Shown here: positions 1 through 11,800 of the stretch, piece after piece
How the letters are laid out: each line of letters opens with the position of its first letter
Numbering within the stretch: the stretch's first letter is position 1
Assembly (NCBI RefSeq): GCF_901709675.1
Contig: NW_023590248.1
Span: 1 to 64,000, forward strand
DNA length: 64,000 nucleotides
Source of the DNA: Syngnathus acus
Taxonomy: Eukaryota > Chordata > Actinopteri > Syngnathiformes > Syngnathidae
Direction: 5' to 3'
The notes under the pieces: model-generated
What the model saw: the letters and a program-made list of their open reading frames with translations, nothing else
Database searches by the model: none
What the model was told of the DNA's origin: nothing
Translations under genes and position numbers: made by a program

Positions 1-953
1 ATAGGCATTCACGGAGGTCCCGCCAGCCGGTCCGCGGGCTATTTAGGGTCCCATAACTGACCGGGCGCGGTCTCAAACTCAGGCCCGGCAGGAGTGCTCG
101 GAGGGCGGATAGGCATTCACGGAAGTCCCGCCAGCCGGTCCGCGGGCTATTTAGGGTCCCATAACTGACCGGGCGCGGTCTCTAACCCACGGCCCGGCAG
201 GAGTGCTCGGAGGGCGGATAGGCATTCACGGAGGTCCCGCCAGCCGGTCCGCGGGCTATTTAGGGTCCCATAACTGACCGGGCGCGGTCTCAAACTCAGG
301 CCCGGCAGGAGTGCTCGGAGGGCGGATAGGCATCCACGGACGTCCCGCCAGCCGGTCCGCGGGCCATTCAGGGTCCCATACATGACCGGGCGCGGTCTCG
401 AACTCAGGCCCGGCAGGAGTGCTCGGAGGGCGGATAGGCATTCACGGAGGTACCGCCAGCCGGTCCGCGTGCCATTTAGGGTCCCATAAGTGACCGGGCG
501 CGGTCTCTAACCCACGCCCGGCAGGAGTGCTCGGAGGGCGGACAGGCTTTCACGGAGCTCCCGCCAGCCGGTCCGCGGGCCATTTAGGGTCCCATAAGTG
601 ACCGGGCGCGGTCTCGAACTCACGCCCGGCAGGAGTGCTCGGAGGGCGGATAGGCTTTCACGGTGGTACCGCCAGCCGGTCCGCGGGCCATTTAGGGTCC
701 CATAAGTGACCGGGCGCGGTCTCTAACTCAGGCCCGGCAGGAGTGCTCGGACGGCGGATAGGCATTCACGGAGGTACCGCCAGCCGGTCCGCGGGCCAAT
801 TAGGGTCCCATAAGTGACCGGGCGCGGTCTCTAACCCACGCCCGGCAGGAGTGCTCGGAGGGCGGACAGGCTTTCACGGAGCTCCCGCCAGCCGGTCCGC
901 GGGTCAAATAGGGTCCCATAAGGGACCGGGGGCGGACGCTAAACCACGCACTC
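1..953 (+). repeat. GC-rich satellite block 1 (~108-bp monomers)
   Basis: Tandem monomers restart at about 1, 109, 218 and 326, giving a 108-109 bp period. A monomer runs from a 'ggcattcacgg' or 'ggctttcacgg' start, through 'ccagccggtccgcggg' and 'tagggtccca', to 'ccgggcgcggtct' and 'ggcaggagtgctcgg'. It holds about a dozen CpG dinucleotides. Because 108 is a multiple of three, short open frames recur in it, but there is no sign of a gene. The block ends in an edge monomer ('ccgggggcggacgct') that precedes every switch to the A/T-rich satellite. Confidence 0.95.
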
Positions 954-2923
954 AACTCGGCACTCTGAAGCACCCAAGAGCGCTTTTTACTAGAAAACGT
1001 GCTCAGCTCGTCGAGAAAATGCACTCTAAGCAATACAATTAAAAATGCTTATAAAACATAAACCAAACGTTGCAGGTGGTCATTTCTTCATGCGCAGTGA
1101 TAAACTCGGCACTCTGAAGCACCCAAGAGCGCTTTTTACTTTGCCAACCTAACCAGAGTGACGGGAGAGGCACCATCCAGAAAACGTGCTCAGCTCGTCG
1201 AGAAAATGCGATTTAAGCAATAAAACTAAAAATGCTTATAAAACATAAACCAAACGTTGCAGGTGGTCATTTCTGCATGCGCAGTGATAAACTGGGCACT
1301 CTGAAGCCCCCAAGAGCACTTTTTACTATGCCAACCTAACCAGAGTGACGGGAGAGGCTACATCCAGAAAACGTGCTCAGCTCGTCGAGAAAATGCGATT
1401 TAAGCAATAAAACAAAAAATGCTTATAAAACATAAACCAAACGTTGCAGGTGGTCATTTCTGCATGCGCAATGATAAACCCGGCACTCTGAAGCACCCAA
1501 GACCGCTTTTTACTAGAAATAGTGCTCAGCTCGTCGAGAAAATGCGCTCTAAGCAATACAATTAAAAATGCTCATAAAACATAAACCAAACGTTGCAGGT
1601 GGTCATTTCTTTATGTGCAGTGATAAACTCGGCACTCTGAAGCACCCAAGAGCGCTTTTTACTATGCCAACCTAACCAGAGTGACGGGAGAGGCACCATC
1701 CAGAAAACGTGCTCAGCTCGTCGAGAAAATGCGATTTAAGCAATAAAACTAAAAATGCTTATAAAACATAAACCAAACGTTGCAGGTGGTCATTTCTGCA
1801 TGCGCAGTGATAAACTGGGCACTCTGAAGCCCCCAAGAGCGCTTTTTACTATGCCAACCTAACCAGAGTGACGGGAGAGGCACCATCCAGAAAACGTGCT
1901 CAGCTCGTCGAGAAAATGCGATTTAAGCAATAAAACAAAAAATGCTTATAAAACATAAACCAAACGTTGCAGGTGGTCATTTCTGCATGCGCAGTGATAA
2001 ACCCGGCACTCTGAAGCACCCAAGAGCGCTTTTTACTAGAAATAGTGCTCAGCTCGTCGAGAAAATGCGCTCTAAGCAATACAATTAAAAATGCTCATAA
2101 AATATAAACCAAACGTTGCAGGTGGTCATTTCTTTATGTGCAGTGATAAACTCGGCACTCTGAAGCACCCAAGAGCGCTTTTTACTTTGCCAACCTAACC
2201 AGAGTGACGGGAGAGGCACCATCCAGAAAACGTGCTCAGCTCGTCGAGAAAATGCGATTTAAGCAATAAAACTAAAAATGCTTATAAAACATAAACCAAA
2301 CGTTGCAGGTGGTCATTTCTGCATGCGCAGTGATAAACTGGGCACTCTGAAGCCCCCAAGAGCGCTTTTTACTATGCCAACCTAACCAGAGTGACGGGAG
2401 AGGCACCATCCAGAAAACGTGCTCAGCTCGTCGAGAAAATGCGATTTAAGCAATAAAACAAAAAATGCTTATAAAACATAAACCAAACGTTGCAGGTGGT
2501 CATTTCTGCATGCGCAGTGATAAACCCGGCACTCTGAAGCACCCAAGAGCGCTTTTTACTAGAAATAGTGCTCAGCTCGTCGAGAAAATGCGCTCTAAGC
2601 AATACAATTAAAAATGCTCATAAAACATAAACCAAACGTTGCAGGTGGTCATTTCTTTAAGTGCAGTGATAAACTCGGCACTCTGAAGCACCCAAGAGCG
2701 CTTTTTACTTTGCCAACCTAACCAGAGTGACGGGAGAGGCACCATCCAGAAAACGTGCTCAGCTCGTCGAGAAAATGCGATTTAAGCAATAAAACTAAAA
2801 ATGCTTATAAAACATAAACCAAACGTTGCAGGTTGTCATTTCTTCATGCGCAGTGATAAACTCCGCACTCTGAAGGACCCAAGAGCGCTTTTTACTATGC
2901 CAACTTAACCACAGTGACGTGAG
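954..2923 (+). repeat. A/T-rich satellite block 1 (187/149-bp monomers, 523-bp higher-order unit)
   Basis: Monomers share 'cataaaccaaacgttgcagg', 'gcagtgataaac' and 'gctcagctcgtcgag'. The landmark 'agaaaatgcg' falls at 1201, 1388, 1537, 1724, 1911 and 2060, so spacings are 187, 149, 187, 187, 149. The short form lacks 38 bp ('atgccaacct...caccatcc'). Long-long-short makes a 523-bp higher-order repeat. The block ends with 'gtgacgtgag', directly followed by GC-rich satellite. Confidence 0.95.
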
Positions 2924-4143
2924 GCGACCGGGCGCGGACGCTAACTCACGCCCGGCAAGAGCGCTCGGAAGGCGGATAGGCTTTCACGGAAGTACCGCCA
3001 GCCGGTCCGCGGGCTATTTAGGGTCCCATAACTGACCGGGCGCGGTCTCAAACTCAGGCCCGGCAGGAGTGCTCGGAGGGCGGATAGGCATTCACGGAAG
3101 TACCGCCAGCCGGTCCGCGGGCTATTTAGGGTCCCATAACTGACCGGGCGCGGTCTCAAACTCAGGCCCGGCAGGAGTGCTCGGAGGGCGGATAGGCATT
3201 CACGGAGGTCCCGCCAGCCGGTCCGCGGGCTATTTAGGGTCCCATAACTGACCGGGCGCGGTCTCTAACCCACGCCCGGCAGGAGTGCTCGGAGGGCGGA
3301 TAGGCATTCACGGAGGTCCCGCCAGCCGGTCCGCGGGCCATTCAGGGTCCCATACATGACCGGGCGCGGTCTCTAACCCACGCCCGGCGGGAGTGCTCGG
3401 AGGGCGGATAGGCATCCACGGACGTCCCGCCAGCCGGTCCGCGGGCCATTCAGGGTCCCATACATGACCGGGCGCGGTCTCGAACTCAGGCCCGGCAGGA
3501 GTGCTCGGAGGGCGGATAGGCATTCACGGAGGTACCGCCAGCAGGTCCGCGGGCCATTTAGGGTCCCATAAGTGACCGGGCACGGTCTCGAACTCACGCC
3601 CGGCAGGAGTGCTCGGAGGGCGGATAGGCTTTCACGGTGGTACCGCCAGCCGGTCCGCGGGCCATTTAGGGTCCCATAAGTGACCGGGCGCGGTCTCTAA
3701 CCCACGCCCGGCAGGAGTGCTCGGAGGGCGGACAGGATTTCACGGAGCTCCCGCCAGCCGGTCCGCGGGCCATTTAGGGTCCCATAAGTGACCGGGCGCG
3801 GTCTCGAACTCACGCCCGGCAGGAGTGCTCGGAGGGCGGATAGGCTTTCACGGTGGTACCGCCAGCCGGTCCGCGGGCCATTTAGGGTCCCATAAGTGAC
3901 CGGGCGCGGTCTCTAACTCAGGCCCGGCAGGAGTGCTCGGACGGCGGATAGGCATTCACGGAGGTACCGCCAGCCGGTCCGCGGGCCAATTAGGGTCCCA
4001 TAAGTGACCGGGCGCGGTCTCTAACCCACGCCCGGCAGGAGTGCTCGGAGGGCGGACAGGCTTTCACGGAGCTCCCGCCAGCCGGTCCGCGGGCCAAATA
4101 GGGTCCCATAAGGGACCGGGGGCGGACGCTAAACCACGCACTC
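2924..4143 (+). repeat. GC-rich satellite block 2
   Basis: About 11 monomers of the 108-bp family, opening with the edge sequence 'gcgaccgggcgcggacgct' and closing with the 'ccgggggcggacgct' edge monomer. Its 3' part repeats block 1 at an offset of 3190 bp. Confidence 0.95.
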
Positions 4144-5590
4144 AACTCGGCACTCTGAAGCACCCAAGAGCGCTTTTTACTAGAAAACGTCCTCAGCTCG
4201 TCGAGAAAATGCACTCTAAGCAATACAATTAAAAATGCTTATAAAACATAAACCAAACGTTGCAGGTGGTCATTTCTTCATGCGCAGTGATAAACTCGGC
4301 ACTCTGAAGCACCCAAGAGCGCTTTTTACTTTGCCAACCTAACCAGAGTGACGGGAGAGGCACCATCCAGAAAACGTGCTCAGCTCGTCGAGAAAATTCG
4401 ATTTAAGCAATAAAACTAAAAATGCTTATAAAACATAAACCAAACGTTGCAGGTGGTCATTTCTGCATGCGCAGTGATAAACTGGGCACTCTGAAGCCCC
4501 CAAGAGCACTTTTTACTATGCCAACCTAACCAGAGTGACGGGAGAGGCACCATCCAGAAAACGTGCTCAGCTCGTCGAGAAAATGCGATTTAAGCAATAA
4601 AACAAAAAATGCTTATAAAACATAAACCAAACGTTGCAGGTGGTCATTTCTGCATGCGCAGTGATAAACCCGGCACTCTGAAGCACCCAAGAGCGCTTTT
4701 TACTAGAAATAGTGCTCAGCTCGTCGAGAAAATGCGCTCTAAGCAATACAATTAAAAATGCTCATAAAACATAAACCAAACGTTGCAGGTGGTCATTTCT
4801 TTATGTGCAGTGATAAACTCGGCACTCTGAAGCACCCAAGAGCGCTTTTTACTTTGCCAACCTAACCAGAGTGACGGGAGAGGCACCATCCAGAAAACGT
4901 GCTCAGCTCGTCGAGAAAATGCGATTTAAGCAATAAAACTAAAAATGCTTATAAAACATAAACCAAACGTTGCAGGTGGTCATTTCTGCATGCGCAGTGA
5001 TAAACTGGGCACTCTGAAGCCCCCAAGAGCGCTTTTTACTATGCCAACCTAACCAGAGTGACGGGAGAGGCACCATCCAGAAAACGTGCTCAGCTCGTCG
5101 AGAAAATGCGATTTAAGCAATAAAACAAAAAATGCTTATAAAACATAAACCAAACGTTGCAGGTGGTCATTTCTGCATGCGCAGTGATAAACCCGGCACT
5201 CTGAAGCACCCAAGAGCGCTTTTTACTAGAAATAGTGCTCAGCTCGTCGAGAAAATGCGCTCTAAGCAATACAATTAAAAATGCTCATAAAACATAAACC
5301 AAACGTTGCAGGTGGTCATTTCTTTATGTGCAGTGATAAACTCGGCACTCTGAAGCACCCAAGAGCGCTTTTTACTTTGCCAACCTAACCAGAGTGACGG
5401 GAGAGGCACCATCCAGAAAACGTGCTCAGCTCGTCGAGAAAATGCGATTTAAGCAATAAAACTAAAAATGCTTATAAAACATAAACCAAACGTTGCAGGT
5501 TGTCATTTCTTCATGCGCAGTGATAAACTCCGCACTCTGAAGGACCCAAGAGCGCTTTTTACTATGCCAACTTAACCACAGTGACGTGAG
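4144..5590 (+). repeat. A/T-rich satellite block 2
   Basis: Same 187/187/149 monomer order as block 1. It is 1447 bp long against 1970 bp for block 1. The difference is 523 bp, exactly one higher-order unit, as expected from unequal exchange in register. Confidence 0.93.
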
Positions 5591-6807
5591 GCGACCGGGC
5601 GCGGACGCTAACTCACGCCCGGCAAGAGCGCTCGGAAGGCGGATAGGCTTTCACGGATGCACCGCCAGCAGGTCCGCGGGCCATTTAGGGTCCCATAAGT
5701 GACCGTGCGCGGTCTCTAACTCACGCCCGGCAGGAGTGCTCGGAGGGCGGATAGGCTTTCACGAAGATACCGCCAGCCTGTCCGCGGGCTATTTAGGGTA
5801 CCATAACTGACCGGGCGCGGTCTCAAACCCACGCCCGGCAGGAGTGCTCGGAGGGCGGATAGGCATTCACGGAGGTCCCGCCAGCCGGTCCGCGGGCTAT
5901 TTAGGGTCCCATAACTGACCGGGCGCGGTCTCAAACTCAGGCCCGGCAGGAGTGCTCGGAGGGCGGATAGGCATTCACGGAAGTCCCGCCAGCCGGTCCG
6001 CGGGCTATTTAGGGTCCCATAACTGACCGGGCGCGGTCTCAAACTAAGGCCCGGCAGGAGTGCTCGGAGGGCGGATAGGCATTCACGGAGGTCCCGCCAG
6101 CCGGTCCGCGGGCTATTTAGGGTCCCATAACTGACCCGGCGCGGTCTCTAACCCACGACCGGCAGGAGTGCTCGGAGGGCGGATAGGCATTCACGGAGTT
6201 CCCGCCAGCCGGTCCGCGGGCCATTCAGGGTCCCATACATGACCGGGCGCGGTCTCTAACCCACGCCCGGCGGGAGTGCTCGGAGGGCGGATAGGCATCC
6301 ACGGACGTCCCGCCAGCCGGTCCGCGGGCCATTCAGGGTCCCATACATGACCGGGCGCGGTCTCGAACTCAGGCCCGGCAGGAGTGCTCGGAGGGCGGAT
6401 AGGCATTCACGGAGGTACCGCCAGCAGGTCCGCGGGCCATTTAGGGTCCCATAAGTGACGGGCGCGGTCTCGAACTCACGCCCGGCAGGAGTGCTCGGAG
6501 GGCGGATAGGCTTTCACGGTGGTACCGCCAGCAGGTCCGCGGGCCATTTAGGGTCCCATAAGTGACCGGGCGCGGTCTCTAACCCACGCCCGGCAGGAGT
6601 GCTCGGAGGGCTGACAGGCTTTCACGGAGCTCCCGCCAGCCGGTCCGCGGGCCATTTAGGGTCCCATAAGTGACCGGGCGCGGTCTCGAACTCACGCCCG
6701 GCAGGAGTGCTCGGAGGGCGGATAGGCTTTCACGGTGGTACCGCCAGCCGGTCCGCGGGCCAAATAGGGTCCCATAAGGGACCGGGGGCGGACGCTAAAC
6801 CACGCAC
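5591..6807 (+). repeat. GC-rich satellite block 3
   Basis: About 11 monomers of the 108-bp family, with the same edge sequences as blocks 1 and 2. Confidence 0.95.
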
Positions 6808-8828
6808 TCAACTCGGCACTCTGAAGCACCCAAGAGCGCTTTTTACTAGAAAACGTGCTCAGCTCGTCGAGAAAATGCACTCTAAGCAATACAATTAAAA
6901 ATGCTTATAAAACATAAACCAAACGTTGCAGGTGGTCATTTCTTCATGCGCAGTGATAAACTCGGCACTCTGAAGCACCCAAGAGCGCTTTTTACTTTGC
7001 CAACCTAACCAGAGTGACGGGAGAGGCACCATCCAGAAAACGTGCTCAGCTCGTCGAGAAAATGCGATTTAAGCAATAAAACTAAAAATGCTTATAAAAC
7101 ATAAACCAAACGTTGCAGGTGGTCATTTCTTCATGCGCAGTGATAAACTCGGCACTCTGAAGCACCCAAGAGCGCTTTTTACTTTGCCAACCTAACCAGA
7201 GTGACGGGAGAGGCACCATCCAGAAAACGTGCTCAGCTCGTCGAGAAAATGCGCTCTAAGCAATACAATTAAAAATGCTCATAAAACATAAACCAAACGT
7301 TGCAGGTGGTCATTTCTTTATGTGCAGTGATAAACTCGGCACTCTGAAGCACCCAAGAGCGCTTTTTACTTTGCCAACCTAACCAGAGTGACGGGAGAGG
7401 CACCATCCAGAAAACGTGCTCAGCTCGTCGAGAAAATGCGATTTAAGCAATAAAACTAAAAATGCTTATAAAACATAAACCAAACGTTGCAGGTGGTCAT
7501 TTCTGCATGCGCAGTGATAAACTGGGCACTCTGAAGCCCCCAAGAGCGCTTTTTACTAGAAATAGTGCTCAGCTCGTCGAGAAAATGCGCTCTAAGCAAT
7601 ACAATTAAAAATGCTCATAAAACATAAACCAAACGTTGCAGGTGGTCATTTCTTTATGTGCAGTGATAAACTCGGCACTCTGAAGCACCCAAGAGCGCTT
7701 TTTACTTTGCCAACCTAACCAGAGTGACGGGAGAGGCACCATCCAGAAAACGTGCTCAGCTCGTCGAGAAAATGCGATTTAAGCAATAAAACTAAAAATG
7801 CTTATAAAACATAAACCAAACGTTGCAGGTGGTCATTTCTGCATGTGCAGTGATAAACTGGGCACTCTGAAGCCCCCAAGAGCGCTTTTTGCTATGCCAA
7901 CCTAACCAGAGTGACGGGAGAGGCACCATCCAGAAAACGTGCTCAGCTCGTCGAGAAAATGCGATTTAAGCAATAAAACAAAAAATGCTTATAAAACATA
8001 AACCAAACGTTGCAGGTGGTCATTTCTGCATGCGCAGTGATAAACCCGCCACTCTGAAGCACCCAAGAGCGCTTTTTACTAGAAATAGTGCTCAGCTCGT
8101 CGAGAAAATGCGCTCTAAGCAATACAATTAAAAATGCTCATAAAACATAAACCAAACGTTGCAGGTGGTCATTTCTTTATGTGCAGTGATAAACTCGGCA
8201 CTCTGAAGCACCCAAGAGCGCTTTTTACTTTGCCAACCTAACCAGAGTGACGGGAGAGGCACCATCCAGAAAACGTGCTCAGCTCGTCGAGAAAATGCGA
8301 TTTAAGAAATAAAACTAAAAATGCTTATAAAACATAAACCAAACGTTGCAGGTGGCCATTTCTGCATGCGCAGTGATAAACTGGGCACTCTGAAGCCCCC
8401 AAGAGCACTTTTTACTATGCCAACCTAACCAGAGTGACGGGAGAGGCACCATCCAGAAAACGTGCTCAGCTCGTCGAGAAAATGCGATTTAAGCAATAAA
8501 ACAAAAAATGCTTATAAAACATAAACCAAACGTTGCAGGTGGTCATTTCTGCATGCGCAGTGATAAACCCGGCACTCTGAAGCACCCAAGAGCGCTTTTT
8601 ACTAGAAATAGTGCTCAGCTCGTCGAGAAAATGCGCTCTAAGCAATACAATTAAAAATGCTCATAAAACATAAACCAAACGTTGCAGGTGGTCATTTCTT
8701 TATGTGCAGTGATAAACTCGGCACTCTGAAGCACCCAAGAGCGCTTTTTACTTTGCCAACCTAACCAGAGTGACGGGAGAGGCACCATCCAGAAAACGTG
8801 CTCAGCTCGTCGAGAAAATGCGATTTAA
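6808..8828 (+). repeat. A/T-rich satellite block 3, left part
   Basis: 187/149-bp monomers up to the LINE insertion at 8829. With 12102-13668 and 19189-20709 it forms one array of about 5.1 kb that two retrotransposons have split. Confidence 0.93.
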
Positions 8829-11800
8829 AGTCAAAAGTCAAAGTCAGCTTTATTGTCAATCCCTTCATATGTCAAGACACACAAAGAAACCGAAATTCCG
8901 TTTCCTCCATCCCACGGTGACGAGACATACAAGTAGGCGACACAATACAAAAACAAGAAGGCACAACCATAAATAATAAATAATAAATAAATCAAATAAA
9001 ATGAGCGATGAATAAAAACAGACCAATAACCCATTGAACATGAGGGGCAAAACCGAGCCAGTGAGCATACAGCAAGAACAGGACGCTACGCTGAAAGGGG
9101 GAGCGAGTTCAGGATCCTAACAGCCTGGAGTACGAAGCTGTTGGAAAGTCTGGTGGTGCGGGAGCGCAGGCTCCTGTACCGCCTCCCAGAGGGCAGAAGC
9201 TCAAACAAAGAGTGAGCGGGGTGACTCACATCCCTCACAATCTTGGTCGCCTTGCGGGTGAGATGGGAGGTGTAAATGTCCTTCAAGGAGGGGAGAGAAG
9301 CACCAATAGTCTTACTAGCCGTTTTCACAATGCGCTGCAGGGCCTTCAAGTCTTGGTCAGTGCAGCTGCCACCCCAGACAGCAATACTGCTGGAGAGGAC
9401 GCTCTCAATGGTGCCGCGGTAAAAAGTAGTCATGACGGCCGGAGGAGTCCCCGCTCGCCTGAGTTTCCGAAGGAAGTACAGGCGGCGCTGGGCCTTCTTC
9501 GCCAGCGACGCGGTGTTGGTGGACCAGGAGAGATCCTCACTGATGTGCACCCCCAGGAACCTGGCGCTGCTCACTCTCTCCACCACAGCACCGTCGATGG
9601 TCAGCGGCAGGTGTTGGGCGTGACCCTTCCGGAAGTCAACGACAATCTCCTTGGTCTTGTCGACGTTCAGCAGGAGGTTGTTGTCCCTGCACCACGCGGT
9701 CAGAAGGTCAACCTCCAGCCTGTACTGAGTCTCGTCTCCCTTGGTGATGAGACCCACCAGAGTCGTGTCGTCAGCAAACTTCACTATGCGGTTCCCGCTG
9801 CAGGTGGCAGCGCAGTCATGCGTCAGGAGGGTGAAGAGCAGCGGACTGAGCACGCAGCCTTGGGGGGCCCCTGTGCTCAGCGTGATGCTGGCGGAGATCT
9901 TGTCGCCAACACGTACCACCTGTGGCCTCTGGCAGAGGAAGTCCAGTAGCCAGTTGCAGAGGCTGGTACTGAGGCCCAGCTTGTCAAGTTTGCTGATGAG
10001 ACGCTGCGGCACAATGGTGTTGAAGGCAGAACTGAAGTCCACAAACAGCAACCTCACATACGAGTCCTTCCCCTCCAGGTGGGTGAGGGCCGAGTGGAGG
10101 GCAGAGCAGATGGCATCCTCAGAGGACCGTTTGGCTCGGTACGCAAACTGGAAGGGGTCAATGGTGGGGGGGAGAACTGACCGGATGTGCTCCAAGACAA
10201 GCCGCTCAAAGCACTTCATGACGATGGGCGTAAGTGCCACGGGGCGGTAGTCATTGAAGCAGGACGGAGCAGGCTTCTTCGGCACAGGTACGATGGTGGC
10301 AGCTTTGAAACACGACGGGACGATGGCCTGCTGCAGGGAAGTGTTAAAGATGTCCGTGAAGACACCCGTCAGCTCACCAGCGCAGTCCTTCAGCGCTCGA
10401 CCCGGGATGTTGTCCGGGCCCGCCGCCTTACGGATGTCGATAGCGGCAAGCGTCCTCCTCACGCTGTCGGCGGAGAGGCACATGGGCAGCTCGTGGGAAG
10501 GGGGAGTGGCCTTCAGCGGGCAAGTGCTGTTCTGAGCGTCGAAGCGAGCAAAGAAGCGGTTGAGGTCATTGAGCAGACGGACGTCGCCATCACAGCTCTG
10601 CGGCGCGGGCTTGTAGTCCGTGATGGTCTGAATGCCCTGCCAAAGGCGCCGTGCGTCCCTGCTGTCCTTGAAGTGGGCGGTAATTTTGCCCGAGAACGCC
10701 CTCTTCGCTTCTTTGATGCCCCGGGACAGGTCGGCCCTCGCAGTCCTCAAGCCAGCCTCATCCCCCGCCCGGAAGGCTTTGTCCCTGGCCCTCAGCAGCC
10801 TGAAGACAGCCCCTGTCAGCCATGGCTTCCGGTTTGCCCGAGTGACGACGGATACTGAGTGTGTCACATCCTCAATGCACTTCCCGATGTAGGAGGAAAC
10901 AGAGTCAGTATACTCTTCAATGTCCGCCCGACCGTCGCAAGTGGCCGCCCTCCTAAACACGTCCCAGTCGGTAGAGCCAAAGCAGTCACGAAGCGCATCA
11001 GAGGCACCCTCAGGCCACACCCGCACCCGCTTGCGAACTGGTCTGGATGTTCTCACCTTTTGTCTGTATGCGGGCAAAAGCATAACAGTGAGATGGTCAG
11101 AAAGCCCAAGATGGGGGAGGGGGGCGGCTTTGAAAGCTCCTTTATGCGAAGAGTAGACCAGGTCCAGGAAGCTGTCGCCACGCGTAGGAAAATCAACATG
11201 CTGGTGAAGCCTCGGAAAAACAGACTTCAGATTAGCATGATTAAAATCCCCAGCGAAGATGGTGAAACCGTCCGGGTGCGCTGTCTGTTGGTCACTGACA
11301 GCCTGGTACAGTTCACTAAGAGCCGCGACCCTGTCGCCTCCGATGTTGGAAGGCGGGATGTAAACCGCGACCAGCAGAATCGCGGTAAATTCCCTCGGCA
11401 GGTAAAAAGGACGGCACTTAATGATCACAAACTCCGCCAGTGGCGAGCAGTGCCTGCATACCACCACAGAGTCCCGGCACCACTCGTCACGGATGTAGAC
11501 GCATATTCCACCTCCACGAGATTTCCCCCCTCGTACAATGGTCCGGTCCGCCCGATAGCACGCTAGCCGCTCCAGACGTACAGCCGAGTCCGGAATGTTG
11601 ACGGTCAACCAAGTCTCAGTGAACACGAGCACACAGCAGTCACGCACCGTCCGGTTTGTAGATCTCAGCAAGCGAATGTAATCCATTTTGTTGTCCAGCG
11701 ATCGAACATTCGCCAGAAGAATGGAAGGCACGGCCGGGCGAGCCGGGTTGGCCGCCAGCCTGGCCCGGACGCCCCCACGCTTGCCCCTCTTCAGCCTCCT

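Noticed and set aside
147-441. Repeated small ORFs (36-residue period) in the GC-rich satellite
   Set aside because: They occur in several frames and both strands of every GC block because the monomer is 108 bp. There is no start context, domain or splice pattern.
1-953. Telomere-like TTAGGG in each GC monomer
   Set aside because: Only one hexamer per 108 bp and never in tandem, so it is not a telomeric array.
851-1042. 63- to 101-codon ORFs spanning the GC/AT satellite edges, recurring in every super-unit
   Set aside because: They are copies of one chance frame across the constant edge sequence; their recurrence reflects satellite amplification.
1201-2060. CENP-B box in the A/T-rich monomer
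   Set aside because: I looked for the core of the 17-bp motif and did not find it, so a centromere role rests on array structure alone.
954-2923. CRISPR-like regular repeats
   Set aside because: Monomers are contiguous, without unique spacers, and the context is clearly eukaryotic.
9212-11566. Long plus-strand ORFs opposite the first LINE
   Set aside because: They are antisense shadows of a GC-rich 999-codon reverse-transcriptase ORF and show no recognisable domain.
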